Positions 11,160 through 20,542 of a stretch of 35,992 nucleotides of DNA are shown one piece after another. Under the pieces are notes generated by a model. It did not search any database and was not told where the DNA came from. It saw nothing but the letters and a program-made list of their open reading frames with translations. This stretch comes from an uncultured Hyphomonadaceae bacterium. GTDB lineage: Bacteria; Pseudomonadota; Alphaproteobacteria; Caulobacterales; Hyphomonadaceae. The position numbers and the translations under genes are program-made. The stretch lies in assembly GCA_938011445.1 (NCBI GenBank), contig CALLUH010000102.1, positions 1 to 35,992 on the forward strand, written 5' to 3'. Within the stretch, counting starts at the first letter, position 1. Each line of letters starts with the position of its first letter.

Positions 11160-11750
11160 ATGCCAAGATTAAATGCCGCGCCTACCGACGCACTGGCCAA
11201 GGTCCAACCGCTTCTGGATCAGGCCGCCCAAGTGATGGGCTTTACGCCAAATTCGCTAAAGATCATGGCACGTTCACCCGCCATGCTTGAGGGCTTTATG
11301 GCGCTATCTTTTGCCTTGATGGGACCGGGCGCGAAACTCGACCCGCAATTGCGCCAGATGATTGCCAATATTACGAGCGTCGCGGCGGGGTGTAATTATT
11401 GTCAGGCACACACAGCACATGGGGCCGAACGCGTGGGCCTGCCAGCGGAGAAGGTCGAGACTCTCTGGATGTATGAAACAAGTGAGCATTTCAGCGAGGC
11501 AGAACGAGCCGCCCTCTCGCTGGCGCAAGCCGCTGGCAGCGTCCCGAACCAAGCCACAGAGGCACATTTCGAGGCGCTCAAAACCCATTTCAGCGAAGAC
11601 GAAATTGCCGAAATTGTCGGCATTATCTCCTATTTCGGATTTCTGAACCGCTGGAATGACACGCTGGCCACCCCGCTTGAAGAAAACCCGCTACGCTTTG
11701 GCGAAGCGCATCTCGCCGCGTCGGGCTGGAAAGTGGGCAATCATGGCTGA
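11160..11750 (+). CDS. Carboxymuconolactone decarboxylase / AhpD-like family protein
   Basis: 196 aa; AhpD-type CNYCQAHTAHGA CxxC...H motif; RBS acaaggag upstream. Confidence 0.9.
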   Translation: MPRLNAAPTDALAKVQPLLDQAAQVMGFTPNSLKIMARSPAMLEGFMALSFALMGPGAKLDPQLRQMIANITSVAAGCNYCQAHTAHGAERVGLPAEKVETLWMYETSEHFSEAERAALSLAQAAGSVPNQATEAHFEALKTHFSEDEIAEIVGIISYFGFLNRWNDTLATPLEENPLRFGEAHLAASGWKVGNHG

Positions 11751-12726
11751 GCGCTGGACCTATACCAAGGGGCTTAAAGAGCTTGGGGCTGGACAATACG
11801 CCTATTTACAGCCCGATGGCGGCTGGGGCTGGTCGAACGCCGGGCTAATCGTCGATGGCGAAGCCTCACTTCTGGTCGATACGCTGTTTGATATGCCCCT
11901 CACCTATGACATGCTCAAGACAATGAAAGATGCCGCCGGCGTCTCCGGCTCGGACATCCGCGTCATCGTCAACACCCATGCCAATGGCGACCATACCCAT
12001 GGCAATGGCTGCTGCCCCCATGCGGAGATTATCGCCTCTGAGGCGAGTGCGGCAGAAATGGAAGCTTTTGGGGCGAGTGAACTGGCGCAGATTATGAAGA
12101 TGGCGCCGCAGATGGGCGAAGTCGGGGCGTATTTTACCGATGTGTTCGGCATGTTCGATTTTGCCGGCGTCGAGGAACGCCTCCCAACACAGACATTTTC
12201 AGGCCAGCTTGACCTGACCGTGGGCGACCGCAAAGTCGAGCTGATCGAAGTCGGCCCGGCCCATACCGCAGGCGACGTTCTGGTGCATGTACCGGACACA
12301 GGCACGATCTATACCGGCGACATCCTGTTCATCAATTCAACACCCTTGATGTGGGCTGGCCCCGTTTCAAACTGGATTGCCGCTTGCGACCGGATTCTGG
12401 CGCTCAACCCAAGCGCAATTGTGCCCGGGCACGGCCCGATCACCGATGCGGCGGGGGTAAAGCAGGTTCAGGCCTATTTGCGCTATGTCGATGCCGAAGC
12501 CCGCAAACGCTATGATGCGGGGCTATCGGTGCGCGAGGCTTGCCATGATATTGCGCTGGGGGATTTCTCAAGCTGGGGCGACGCCGAGCGGATCGCGGTG
12601 AATGTCTCGACGCTTTATCGCGAATATGACGGCAAACTCGACGCACCCGATGATCCGGTTGGCCTGTTCGTGCTGATGAACGAGATGCGCACTGCCCAAC
12701 GTAACCAACATACAGCCGGACCTTAG
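11743..12726 (+). CDS. MBL-fold metallo-hydrolase
   Basis: VIVNTHANGDHTHGNGCC metal motif variant, GPAHTAGDVLVHVP, TGDILFI, PGHGPIT; ATG at 11743 overlaps the upstream stop (ATGGCTGA). Confidence 0.9.
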   Translation: MAERWTYTKGLKELGAGQYAYLQPDGGWGWSNAGLIVDGEASLLVDTLFDMPLTYDMLKTMKDAAGVSGSDIRVIVNTHANGDHTHGNGCCPHAEIIASEASAAEMEAFGASELAQIMKMAPQMGEVGAYFTDVFGMFDFAGVEERLPTQTFSGQLDLTVGDRKVELIEVGPAHTAGDVLVHVPDTGTIYTGDILFINSTPLMWAGPVSNWIAACDRILALNPSAIVPGHGPITDAAGVKQVQAYLRYVDAEARKRYDAGLSVREACHDIALGDFSSWGDAERIAVNVSTLYREYDGKLDAPDDPVGLFVLMNEMRTAQRNQHTAGP

Positions 12727-12752
12727 TCTGTTCAATATTGCAAGACTGTCGG

Positions 12753-13562
12753 TTACTTCCCTTCAAAGATGGCGTCACGCTTCTCAAGAATCGCGTTGAC
12801 GCCTTCGATATGATCATCCGTGTGATGCATCATCGACTGGGCGGCGGCGGACATTTCCATAATGGTTTCATAGCTCGCGGTCTGGCCATGGCGCAGGAGC
12901 GTCTTGGCAACGCGCAAGGATTGGGGCGGTTGGGCGGCCATCTCCTCGGCAAGCTTGATCGCTTCATCCATGAGCTGATCAGGCGCAACGGCGCGGGAGA
13001 CGAGGCCCCAATCGGTTGCCGTCGCCGCATCAATGACACGCCCTGTAAATAGCAGTTCAGCCGCGCGCGAATTACCAATAATCCGCGGTAGGAGCCACGC
13101 CCCACCATCGCCCGGGATCAGGCCGAGCTTCAGGAATGTGACACCGAATTTCGCTCTCTCCGACGCAATCCGCACATCCGCCATGCAGGCCACATCGCAG
13201 CCCAGCCCAATGGCCGCGCCATTGACCGCAGAGATCAGCGGTATTTCAAGATTGTAGAGACTGGTCACGATCCGGTGGATATTGCGCCGATACCCTTCGC
13301 GCACATTATAGGGACTGCCCGCGAAAGCGCCCGTCCGGTCGCGCATGGCTTTCACATCGCCACCAGCGGAGAAAGCCCGCCCTGCCCCCGTCAGGATCGC
13401 AACACGGATCGAAGGATCATCCTCAATGGACGCGCAAGCTGCTGCAACCGCCGCGCCATCGCCTTCTTGGCCAAGCGCGTTCATCATGTCGGGCCGATTT
13501 AGGGTGAGAACGGCGATAGCGCCGCGCTTTTCAGTAAGAATAATGTCAGACATGTGTGGCAC
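12753..13562 (-). CDS. Enoyl-CoA hydratase/isomerase family protein
   Basis: 269 aa; AILTGAGRAFSAGGDVKAM, LISAVNGAAIGLGCDVACMADVRIASERAKFG. Confidence 0.93.
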   Translation of the reverse strand: MPHMSDIILTEKRGAIAVLTLNRPDMMNALGQEGDGAAVAAACASIEDDPSIRVAILTGAGRAFSAGGDVKAMRDRTGAFAGSPYNVREGYRRNIHRIVTSLYNLEIPLISAVNGAAIGLGCDVACMADVRIASERAKFGVTFLKLGLIPGDGGAWLLPRIIGNSRAAELLFTGRVIDAATATDWGLVSRAVAPDQLMDEAIKLAEEMAAQPPQSLRVAKTLLRHGQTASYETIMEMSAAAQSMMHHTDDHIEGVNAILEKRDAIFEGK

Positions 13563-13623
13563 CTTTTATGAAGAGTTCGATCGCTGCTAATGGCTTAACG
13601 GCTGATCTTATGAGGGGGAAGTC

Positions 13624-14277
13624 TTATTGCTCGGCCCGAACGCCTTGCGGCGGATCAGTGTCTTCGGCTCGGGCGGCGTCATAGCCCGGCACAACCACCC
13701 ATTTGATCGCTACTGAAAACAGTATAACTGCAACAAAAAAATCCCCGAACGTTGTATAGTAAAGCCAGATGTCTTTCGAAACGAGGCGCACAACCCCCCA
13801 ATTGAGCAAAGCCATGATAATAGACATAGCTCCAAGCGCGAGCGCCAAACGCTGCGGGACAATATCAGGCATAAACATATAGCGGGAAGTCCGTTCACCC
13901 AGATAACGCCCCTTCAATATCACCCCATCTAACAAATAGAGCGTCGCGCCGAAAAGGCCCATCACCGTCGTGCGCATCTGGATAAGATATTCGTCTTGCA
14001 GCACAAACGCGTAGATCGCCGATATGATCATCATGACAATGCCGAACAGGGCCAGCCCGCCAAGCAGATCAACCTTTTTGACAAATTGCTGGACCACGAC
14101 GAGCGCCAGCCCTGCGACCGCGCCCCAAATGGCAGCCGTCGTAAGGTCGGTCCATTTGGCCACAAAGAAAAAGACAAAACCCAAGCCAATGTCCACCGCA
14201 AGCGATGGCCAATTGCGCTTGAACTTCTCTCTCTGATCCGTCTGCGCGTTTCTACTCTGCAGCAACAGACATATCAC
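13624..14277 (-). CDS. IspZ/YciB-like inner membrane-spanning (septation) protein
   Basis: 217 aa, multiple TM segments; LAVDIGLGFVFFFVAKW, DLLGGLALF, LGERTSRYMFMPD and LNWGVVRLVSKDIWLYYTTFGDF resemble the IspZ/YciB family. Start overlaps the 3' end of the upstream acyl-CoA dehydrogenase. Confidence 0.75.
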   Translation of the reverse strand: MICLLLQSRNAQTDQREKFKRNWPSLAVDIGLGFVFFFVAKWTDLTTAAIWGAVAGLALVVVQQFVKKVDLLGGLALFGIVMMIISAIYAFVLQDEYLIQMRTTVMGLFGATLYLLDGVILKGRYLGERTSRYMFMPDIVPQRLALALGAMSIIMALLNWGVVRLVSKDIWLYYTTFGDFFVAVILFSVAIKWVVVPGYDAARAEDTDPPQGVRAEQ

Positions 14278-15409
14278 CCGCTGAAAGCGCAGTGTAGCGC
14301 TTCATATGGTGATCGACATTGCCAAGCTCGGCATCGATCATGGTCAGGCGTTTGAAGTAGTGGCCAACAGCCAACTCTTCAGTCATTCCCATACCGCCAT
14401 GGATCTGGATAGATTCCTGCCCGACAAATCGCCCAGCCTGTCCGATCTTCACCTTGGCAGCAGAGGCAGCTTTCTTGCGCTCGATCTCGTCTTCGCCAAG
14501 CTTCAGGGTCGCCATATAGGTCATGGATACCGATTGCTCATGCTCCATGAACATGTCGACCATACGGTGCTGGAGCACTTGGAACTTGCCAATCGGCGTG
14601 CCGAACTGCTTACGCTGGCGGGAATATTCAACCGTCATTTTATGCGCAACCCCCATCACCCCACACGCTTCTGCGCAAAGGGCCGCAACCGCTTCGTCCG
14701 CAATTTGCTCGACGAGCGGTAATCCGTGATCTGCTTCGCCGACCAGATGCTCGGCGGGCACTGACACATTCTCGAAATAAACCTCAGAGGCGCGACGCCC
14801 ATCAACCGTAGGATAGTCGCGTGTGGACACGCCTTCAGACCCTTTCTCCACAATGAAGACAGAGACCCCGCCTCCATCGCGCTGGCCGCCGCTTGTGCGC
14901 GCGGTGACGATGAAATGGGTCGCCCAAGGCGCGCCGATGACGACAGCCTTATGGCCATTAAGAACATAACCGCCCGCCTCCGATTTGGCGGTCGTTTCCA
15001 GATCGGCAAGATTATAGCGCCCGCGTGGCTCGGCATAGGCAAAGGCGAAGATCTGCTCGCCGCTCATAATACCCGCAAGATGGTTCTCTTTCTGCGCGGA
15101 CGTGCCCGCGCTGCGAAGGAACCCGCCGCCACAAACGACGCTTGGGATAAATGGCTCTGTGACAAGGCCTTTGCCGAACTCTTCCATGACGACCATCGCA
15201 TCAATCGCATCTCCGCCCAGCCCGCCATCTTCTTCACTAAACGGCGCCATTAGCAAGCCAAGCTCGGCAAATTGCGCCCATAATGCCGGATCGCGGCCAA
15301 GCTCTGTCCCAAGAGCTGCGCGCCGCGTATCGAAATCATACTTCTCGCGGATCAGCCGTGCGAGGCTGTCCCGGATCATGGTTTGCTCGTCGGTAAAATT
15401 GAAATCCAT
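14252..15409 (-). CDS. Acyl-CoA dehydrogenase (PimD-like small-subunit type)
   Basis: 385 aa; MDFNFTDEQTMIRDSLARLI, EYSRQRKQFGTPIGKFQVLQHRMVDM, IQIHGGMGMTEELAVGHYFKRL. Confidence 0.92.
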   Translation of the reverse strand: MDFNFTDEQTMIRDSLARLIREKYDFDTRRAALGTELGRDPALWAQFAELGLLMAPFSEEDGGLGGDAIDAMVVMEEFGKGLVTEPFIPSVVCGGGFLRSAGTSAQKENHLAGIMSGEQIFAFAYAEPRGRYNLADLETTAKSEAGGYVLNGHKAVVIGAPWATHFIVTARTSGGQRDGGGVSVFIVEKGSEGVSTRDYPTVDGRRASEVYFENVSVPAEHLVGEADHGLPLVEQIADEAVAALCAEACGVMGVAHKMTVEYSRQRKQFGTPIGKFQVLQHRMVDMFMEHEQSVSMTYMATLKLGEDEIERKKAASAAKVKIGQAGRFVGQESIQIHGGMGMTEELAVGHYFKRLTMIDAELGNVDHHMKRYTALSAGDMSVAAE

Positions 15410-15554
15410 CTTCGGCTCTTCCCATCATTTAGTGTGCGAATGACTTACGCTTCATCCACCGTTACCCTCTGTTCTATTCTAACAGGCAAATGAGGCAATA
15501 ATTATTGTTGGCTACCGCAGCGTCAGCTTACCAGTTTATCCAGCAAGCACCGAT

Positions 15555-16175
15555 CTATTCATCAAGCAATTGCGCGCACTCGCCGAGCGCGGCCAAATTC
15601 GCAGGCGTTTCGGGCACAACCGGCGAGAACATCTCAATCGCACGGTCATTCTCGCCATCATCCCAGCCAAACCGGACCGTCGTGCCCCAATCGAGCGAGA
15701 CCACCACACTGGTTTCAATATCCCCATCGACTACGGTCACATATTGGGCCGGCCGTTTGCCATCAATTTGTGACACAGCATAACTTGTCCGCTGACCGGC
15801 CTTATACGTCGTTAGCACCGTGTCTGCGCTACCGACTTCAACCGAGCGGCCAGCCTGTAGTGGCCAGAATCGCATCAGGTTTTCGCGCTCTCGCTTACTG
15901 GGCATCTGATAGGCGCAGGAGGTGATGTGAATTCCCGAAAACTCTACGAAATAGGATAAGGGTTCTTCGAGGTCGTTAAAGAGATCATAGACGTATATCG
16001 CAAAATCTTCACCGCGTGCGACGACTTTGCTGATACGCTTGTCGCGGCCATCCTTGTTGAATTGGCCCTGCCAAGTGATCTGGGTGCCAATCTCCGGTGA
16101 CTTGTAGCTTGGTTCCGCAAACCCCCAACTAGCCAAGATCAGTCCCGTTATGACAAGGCTTAAAACACGTATCAT
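15555..16175 (-). CDS. Hypothetical secreted protein
   Basis: 206 aa; N-terminal hydrophobic signal-like MIRVLSLVITGLILASWGFA; no family recognised. Confidence 0.65.
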   Translation of the reverse strand: MIRVLSLVITGLILASWGFAEPSYKSPEIGTQITWQGQFNKDGRDKRISKVVARGEDFAIYVYDLFNDLEEPLSYFVEFSGIHITSCAYQMPSKRERENLMRFWPLQAGRSVEVGSADTVLTTYKAGQRTSYAVSQIDGKRPAQYVTVVDGDIETSVVVSLDWGTTVRFGWDDGENDRAIEMFSPVVPETPANLAALGECAQLLDE

Positions 16176-16284
16176 GGACCCACTTTCTGCGAGCGCTAAA
16201 GGCGGTAATTCTTCCCAGCGTTAACTCTATTACCCAAGCGCTCAAGTGACGTAAAGTCCGGTTCGCAGATCAGATCATTCCGCG

Positions 16285-17478
16285 TTAAAGCCCGAGGATC
16301 ATTTTGGAGATGATGTTGCGTTGGATCTCATTGGAGCCACCATAGATCGAGGTTTTCCGCATGTTGAAATACAGCGGCGCGGAAGCGGGTGCATATTCCG
16401 GTCCGATCGGACGGGTATTGGAGCCGTCTTCCGGAAATCCGCGAAAATATGGGTGACCATAATTCCCGGCTGCTTCGAGTGTTAACTCGGTCAGCCGCTG
16501 CTGGATTTCAGTGCCTTTGATCTTGAGGATCGAACTTTCCGGACCCGGCCCCTTGCCCTGGGCCTCTCCAGCCAATGTCCGCAATTCAGTAAACTCAAGC
16601 GCGGTCAGATCAATCTCCAATTGGGAAATCTTACGGGCGAAATCGCGATCCGTGATCAGTGGCTCACCATCCAGCAATTCAGTTGACGCCAATGACCGCA
16701 GACGCTCAACCCCGCGTTTCGACCGGGCAACACCGGCAATACCGGAGCGTTCGTGCGCAAGCAGGAATTTCGCATAGGTCCAGCCCATATTCTCCTCGCC
16801 GACGCGGTTTTCAACAGGCACACGGACATCGGTTAGCCATGTCTCATTGACCTCATGCCCGCCATCAATTGTGATGATCGGGCGCACTTCAATGCCCGGC
16901 GTTTTCATATCTATCAGGATAAAACTTATGCCCTTTTGGGGTTTGTCCGCATCGGGGTCCGTCCGGCACAGGAAAAAGCCCCAATCGGCATGCTGGGCAA
17001 GCGTCGTCCATGTCTTTTGGCCATTGATGACATAGTGATCACCATCACGCACCGCCGTGGTCTTGACGCTGGCAAGGTCGGACCCCGCGCCCGGCTCGGA
17101 ATAACCCTGACACCACCACTCTTCGCCCGAGAGAATTTTCGGCAAATAGCGGTCTTTCTGCTCCTGCGTACCAAAAGTATATATCACAGGCGCCACCATC
17201 GCGATGCCGAACGGAAGCGGCATGATCGCATCAACAGCAGCATTTTCTTCAGACCAGATATAGCGCTGTGTTGCCGTCCAGCCTGTTCCGCCATGTTCGA
17301 CAGGCCATGCCGGCGCGGCCCAACCCTTTTTCGCTAGGATTTTGTGCCAGGCAAGGAACTCATCTTTGGTCAGATCATCCGCACCACGCATCGCCGCCTG
17401 TTCGGGATAATTCTCTTGGATGAAGGCTCTGACTTCATCCCGAAACGCGATCTCTTCCGCTGAAAATTCCAAATTCAT
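16285..17478 (-). CDS. Acyl-CoA dehydrogenase (PimC-like large-subunit type)
   Basis: 397 aa; WCQGYSEPGAGSDLASVKT, GQKTWTTLAQHADWGFFLCRT, YGGSNEIQRNIISKMILGL. Confidence 0.93.
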   Translation of the reverse strand: MNLEFSAEEIAFRDEVRAFIQENYPEQAAMRGADDLTKDEFLAWHKILAKKGWAAPAWPVEHGGTGWTATQRYIWSEENAAVDAIMPLPFGIAMVAPVIYTFGTQEQKDRYLPKILSGEEWWCQGYSEPGAGSDLASVKTTAVRDGDHYVINGQKTWTTLAQHADWGFFLCRTDPDADKPQKGISFILIDMKTPGIEVRPIITIDGGHEVNETWLTDVRVPVENRVGEENMGWTYAKFLLAHERSGIAGVARSKRGVERLRSLASTELLDGEPLITDRDFARKISQLEIDLTALEFTELRTLAGEAQGKGPGPESSILKIKGTEIQQRLTELTLEAAGNYGHPYFRGFPEDGSNTRPIGPEYAPASAPLYFNMRKTSIYGGSNEIQRNIISKMILGL

Positions 17479-17551
17479 ATCAAGCCCTCTAAAATGCAGT
17501 TTATCATTAGCGTGTTTCCAGAAATTGCAAAATCATACCAATTGTCGCTGG

Positions 17552-18544
17552 TCAATTATCCATTGGCTTAGCGATAAACGGGGCGCAGGCGGTCCGCAAC
17601 AGTCCAATAGCCGTCGCCGATCCAAGCCCGCCGCCGGTCTGGAACTTCATATCGATCAAAGGCCGCAGCCCAATACGCTCAAGCGCCGCCTGATGTGCGG
17701 GCCGTCTGGTCTCGTGTGCTGCAAGGACATGCGACAGAGCCTCCGGATTAATCGCATGGACAATGCTGGCAGCAATCGTGGTCGCAAATCCATCAAGCAC
17801 CAGCGGGACACCTTGCAGACGTGCCGCAAGTATCGCGCCGACACAAGCGGCCAGTTCGCGGCCACCAAGACAGGCGAGCGCAGCGAGCGGATCATTGATT
17901 TCCGACCTGTGCAATGCCAGAGCCTTGGCGACAAGTTCGGCCCGCATCGTCGTCATCTCGCCCGGCGTGCCCGGCCCGGGCCGCACCCAATATTCCGGCG
18001 CACCGCCAAACAAAGCACAGGCCACCGCTGCCGCCGCCGTGCCGATGCCTGCCCCACTTACCCCAATCGACAAGAGGTCGGGCTCTCCGGCCAAGGCTTC
18101 AAATCCATAGGCAATGGTTGCAGCACAGTCTCTGGGCGACATGGCCGGCGCTTCGGAAATGTTTTGCGTCGGAACATCGAGCGCCAATTCCATGACGCGA
18201 ATCTCCGCGCCAACCTGGGTGGCGATCGCTGAAAGCGGTGCCGTGCCGCTTCGAAGCGCCTTCACATGGTCATGGGTCTGACTGGTGGTGGCCAGAGACA
18301 CGCCGCTGGAAACAAGCCCATGAGAGCCAGCGAAAATAGCCAAACTAGGCTTCTCGATGCGCGGCGGCGTGCGACCTTGCCAACCTGCCAACCATTGCGC
18401 CGCCTCACCAAGCCTGCCGAAATCGGTCTCGCGTCCCATTTTGCGCAGCTGCTGACGAACGGCTTCGGCGGCGTCCTCATCCGGTGCGGCATTTTGCAAA
18501 GCGAGTTGCCTTGCATCTTCAAATGGCTGGAGTTTTTCGGTCAT
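17552..18544 (-). CDS. CobT-like nicotinate-nucleotide--dimethylbenzimidazole phosphoribosyltransferase homologue (divergent motifs)
   Basis: 330 aa; FGRLGEAAQWLAGWQG, LAIFAGSHGLVSSGVS, DPLAALACLGGRELAACVGAILAARLQGVPLVLDGFATTIAA, RRPAHQAALERIGLRPLIDM match the CobT layout, but the GEMGI and GEG motifs are altered. Confidence 0.82.
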   Translation of the reverse strand: MTEKLQPFEDARQLALQNAAPDEDAAEAVRQQLRKMGRETDFGRLGEAAQWLAGWQGRTPPRIEKPSLAIFAGSHGLVSSGVSLATTSQTHDHVKALRSGTAPLSAIATQVGAEIRVMELALDVPTQNISEAPAMSPRDCAATIAYGFEALAGEPDLLSIGVSGAGIGTAAAAVACALFGGAPEYWVRPGPGTPGEMTTMRAELVAKALALHRSEINDPLAALACLGGRELAACVGAILAARLQGVPLVLDGFATTIAASIVHAINPEALSHVLAAHETRRPAHQAALERIGLRPLIDMKFQTGGGLGSATAIGLLRTACAPFIAKPMDN

Positions 18545-18675
18545 TCTGTTTACTCATTATCCATTCCGCTCGGGTTATCATAGCCCGGCAACCCTTCTGC
18601 AACACACTAACACATTTTTTAAGCCTGTAATCAGACCTCTTCCCAACCCCATACACAGAGTTAGATAAGCTTAAT

Positions 18676-18888
18676 ATGACAGAAAGCGCGATCACATCTC
18701 CCTGTATCAATGTCTGCGCGGTGGACGCCCAGACCGGATATTGTCTGGGATGTGGCCGAACAATGGGAGAGATTGGCGGATGGGTAAAGCTCGGCACCCA
18801 GGGCCGCGCCCAAGTGCTCGCGCAATTACCAAAGCGCATGGAAGCCCTGACCAAACAGGGCAAGCTCGGTCCGGTGCAAAATGATTGA
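18676..18888 (+). CDS. DUF1289 domain protein
   Basis: 70 aa; [29 protein letters not shown] cysteine motif. Confidence 0.9.
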   Translation: MTESAITSPCINVCAVDAQTGYCLGCGRTMGEIGGWVKLGTQGRAQVLAQLPKRMEALTKQGKLGPVQND

Positions 18889-19405
18889 GCGCATTCTGGC
18901 CGTTCTGATCGGCGCCGTGGTCATCGCCCTGACGGTTACATTCCTGATCAATGCCAAATTCTCCGGCTCGTCCGAGCCAGAGGCAAACACACCTACGCTC
19001 GCACAAACAGCCCCTACAGCTGCTAATTTAAGCGCCAATACCGCCATGCTGAGGCGGGAAGATGATGGCCATTACTGGGCACGGGCCGATATTGACGGCA
19101 CCAGTATCAAACTATTGGTCGATACCGGTGCAAGCATTGTTGCCCTAACTTGGCGCGATGCCCAAAGGCTGCGACTAAAGCCAGAGGAACTGGACTTCAA
19201 ATGGGGGATCAACACGGCGAACGGCCAAACCCAGGGCGCGTCAGTGCTCATACCATCGATACGTGTCGGAAATGTCGAAATCGAAAATGTCGAGGCGATG
19301 GTATTGAAAGATGGGCTGCTGGAAAATTCACTCCTTGGCATGAGTTTTTTGGGCAAGCTATATTCTTATGAATTCAAGCAGAACCAGCTCATCATCCAGG
19401 AATGA
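18881..19405 (+). CDS. TIGR02281-type clan AA aspartic protease
   Basis: N-terminal [46 protein letters not shown]; start overlaps the DUF1289 stop. Confidence 0.88.
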   Translation: MIERILAVLIGAVVIALTVTFLINAKFSGSSEPEANTPTLAQTAPTAANLSANTAMLRREDDGHYWARADIDGTSIKLLVDTGASIVALTWRDAQRLRLKPEELDFKWGINTANGQTQGASVLIPSIRVGNVEIENVEAMVLKDGLLENSLLGMSFLGKLYSYEFKQNQLIIQE

Positions 19406-20216
19406 CGCCATAAAGCATGCGTCCGGCGACCAGCAAGAGCAAAAGACCGAAGACCCGCTTTAGCAAAGCCTGATCCATTCTATGTGCAAGCCGCGCGCCC
19501 ACAGGGGCCATCATCACGGTAAACACCGACAGGAGAACGAAGGCGGGTATGTTGACAAAGCCCACGGAGCCTGCCGGAAGGCCCTCTCGGCCGAACCCCG
19601 TAACCATCGCAGCCAAAGCACTCGGTAGACCAATCGCAGCGCCAAAGCCCGCCGCCGTTCCGATGGCCTGATGCATTGGCCTGCCAAACATGGTCATCAG
19701 TGACACCCCAAATGTGCCGCCACCAATTCCCATAAGTGCCGACAGTCCACCAAGCGATACCCCCAATCCTGCGCGCGATGCCCCCTCTGGCAGATCATCA
19801 GCCAAACGCCAGTCCGGCCGGCCAAAGATAAACTGCGCAGCAATTACAAGCCCGATAATGCCGAACAAAGCCCTCAATATTTGTTCTGACAGGTCCGCCG
19901 CCAGCCACATGCCAACCCCAGCGCCGACCACAATCCACGGGCTCCAACTGGCCAGCACCGACCAATCCACCGCCCCCCGCTTGTGATGGGCCATAACCGA
20001 GCGAACCGATGTCAGGATGATGGTCGCTAGCGAGGTCGCAATGGCCACATGTTGGGCGGTTTCAGCAAAGCCGAGCGTGGTCATCAGAATAGACAATGTG
20101 GGCACGATCACAATGCCGCCGCCAATACCAAACAGCCCGGCGGCCAAGCCAGCCAAAAGCCCGGCACCAACCAAACCGCCGATCAGAGGCCAATTCTCAA
20201 GCATGAGTGAAATCAT
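19392..20216 (-). CDS. Sulfite exporter TauE/SafE (TSUP) family permease
   Basis: 274 aa; GLAAGLFGIGGGIVIVPTLSILM; GLSALMGIGGGTFGVSLMTMFGRPMHQAIGTAAGFGAAIGLPSA. Confidence 0.92.
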   Translation of the reverse strand: MISLMLENWPLIGGLVGAGLLAGLAAGLFGIGGGIVIVPTLSILMTTLGFAETAQHVAIATSLATIILTSVRSVMAHHKRGAVDWSVLASWSPWIVVGAGVGMWLAADLSEQILRALFGIIGLVIAAQFIFGRPDWRLADDLPEGASRAGLGVSLGGLSALMGIGGGTFGVSLMTMFGRPMHQAIGTAAGFGAAIGLPSALAAMVTGFGREGLPAGSVGFVNIPAFVLLSVFTVMMAPVGARLAHRMDQALLKRVFGLLLLLVAGRMLYGVIPG

Positions 20217-20542
20217 GGCTGTTGCTTTGGCAGCTCAGCCTGCCAAGAGCAAGCCTACCCCTCCAGAGATCTCCGCCGACTGAAATCTTGCTATCTTTCG
20301 CATCGGACGATGAGGAGATCTAAGGGAAATTATGCAGGCCGCTTGACCCCTGATGAACACAAAAGAAGACGTCGATGTGACATTACAAAAATTTATCGTT
20401 TAGCAATACGCTCAAAAATATCACTTTTTTGCAGATATTATTTTTTATCAATATTTTTTTATTGTAATTCGATACTTTTATGCCATCTTGATTGTGTCGA
20501 GACAAACCAAGCGTCCCGACACACACAGAAGCAAAACAAGGA

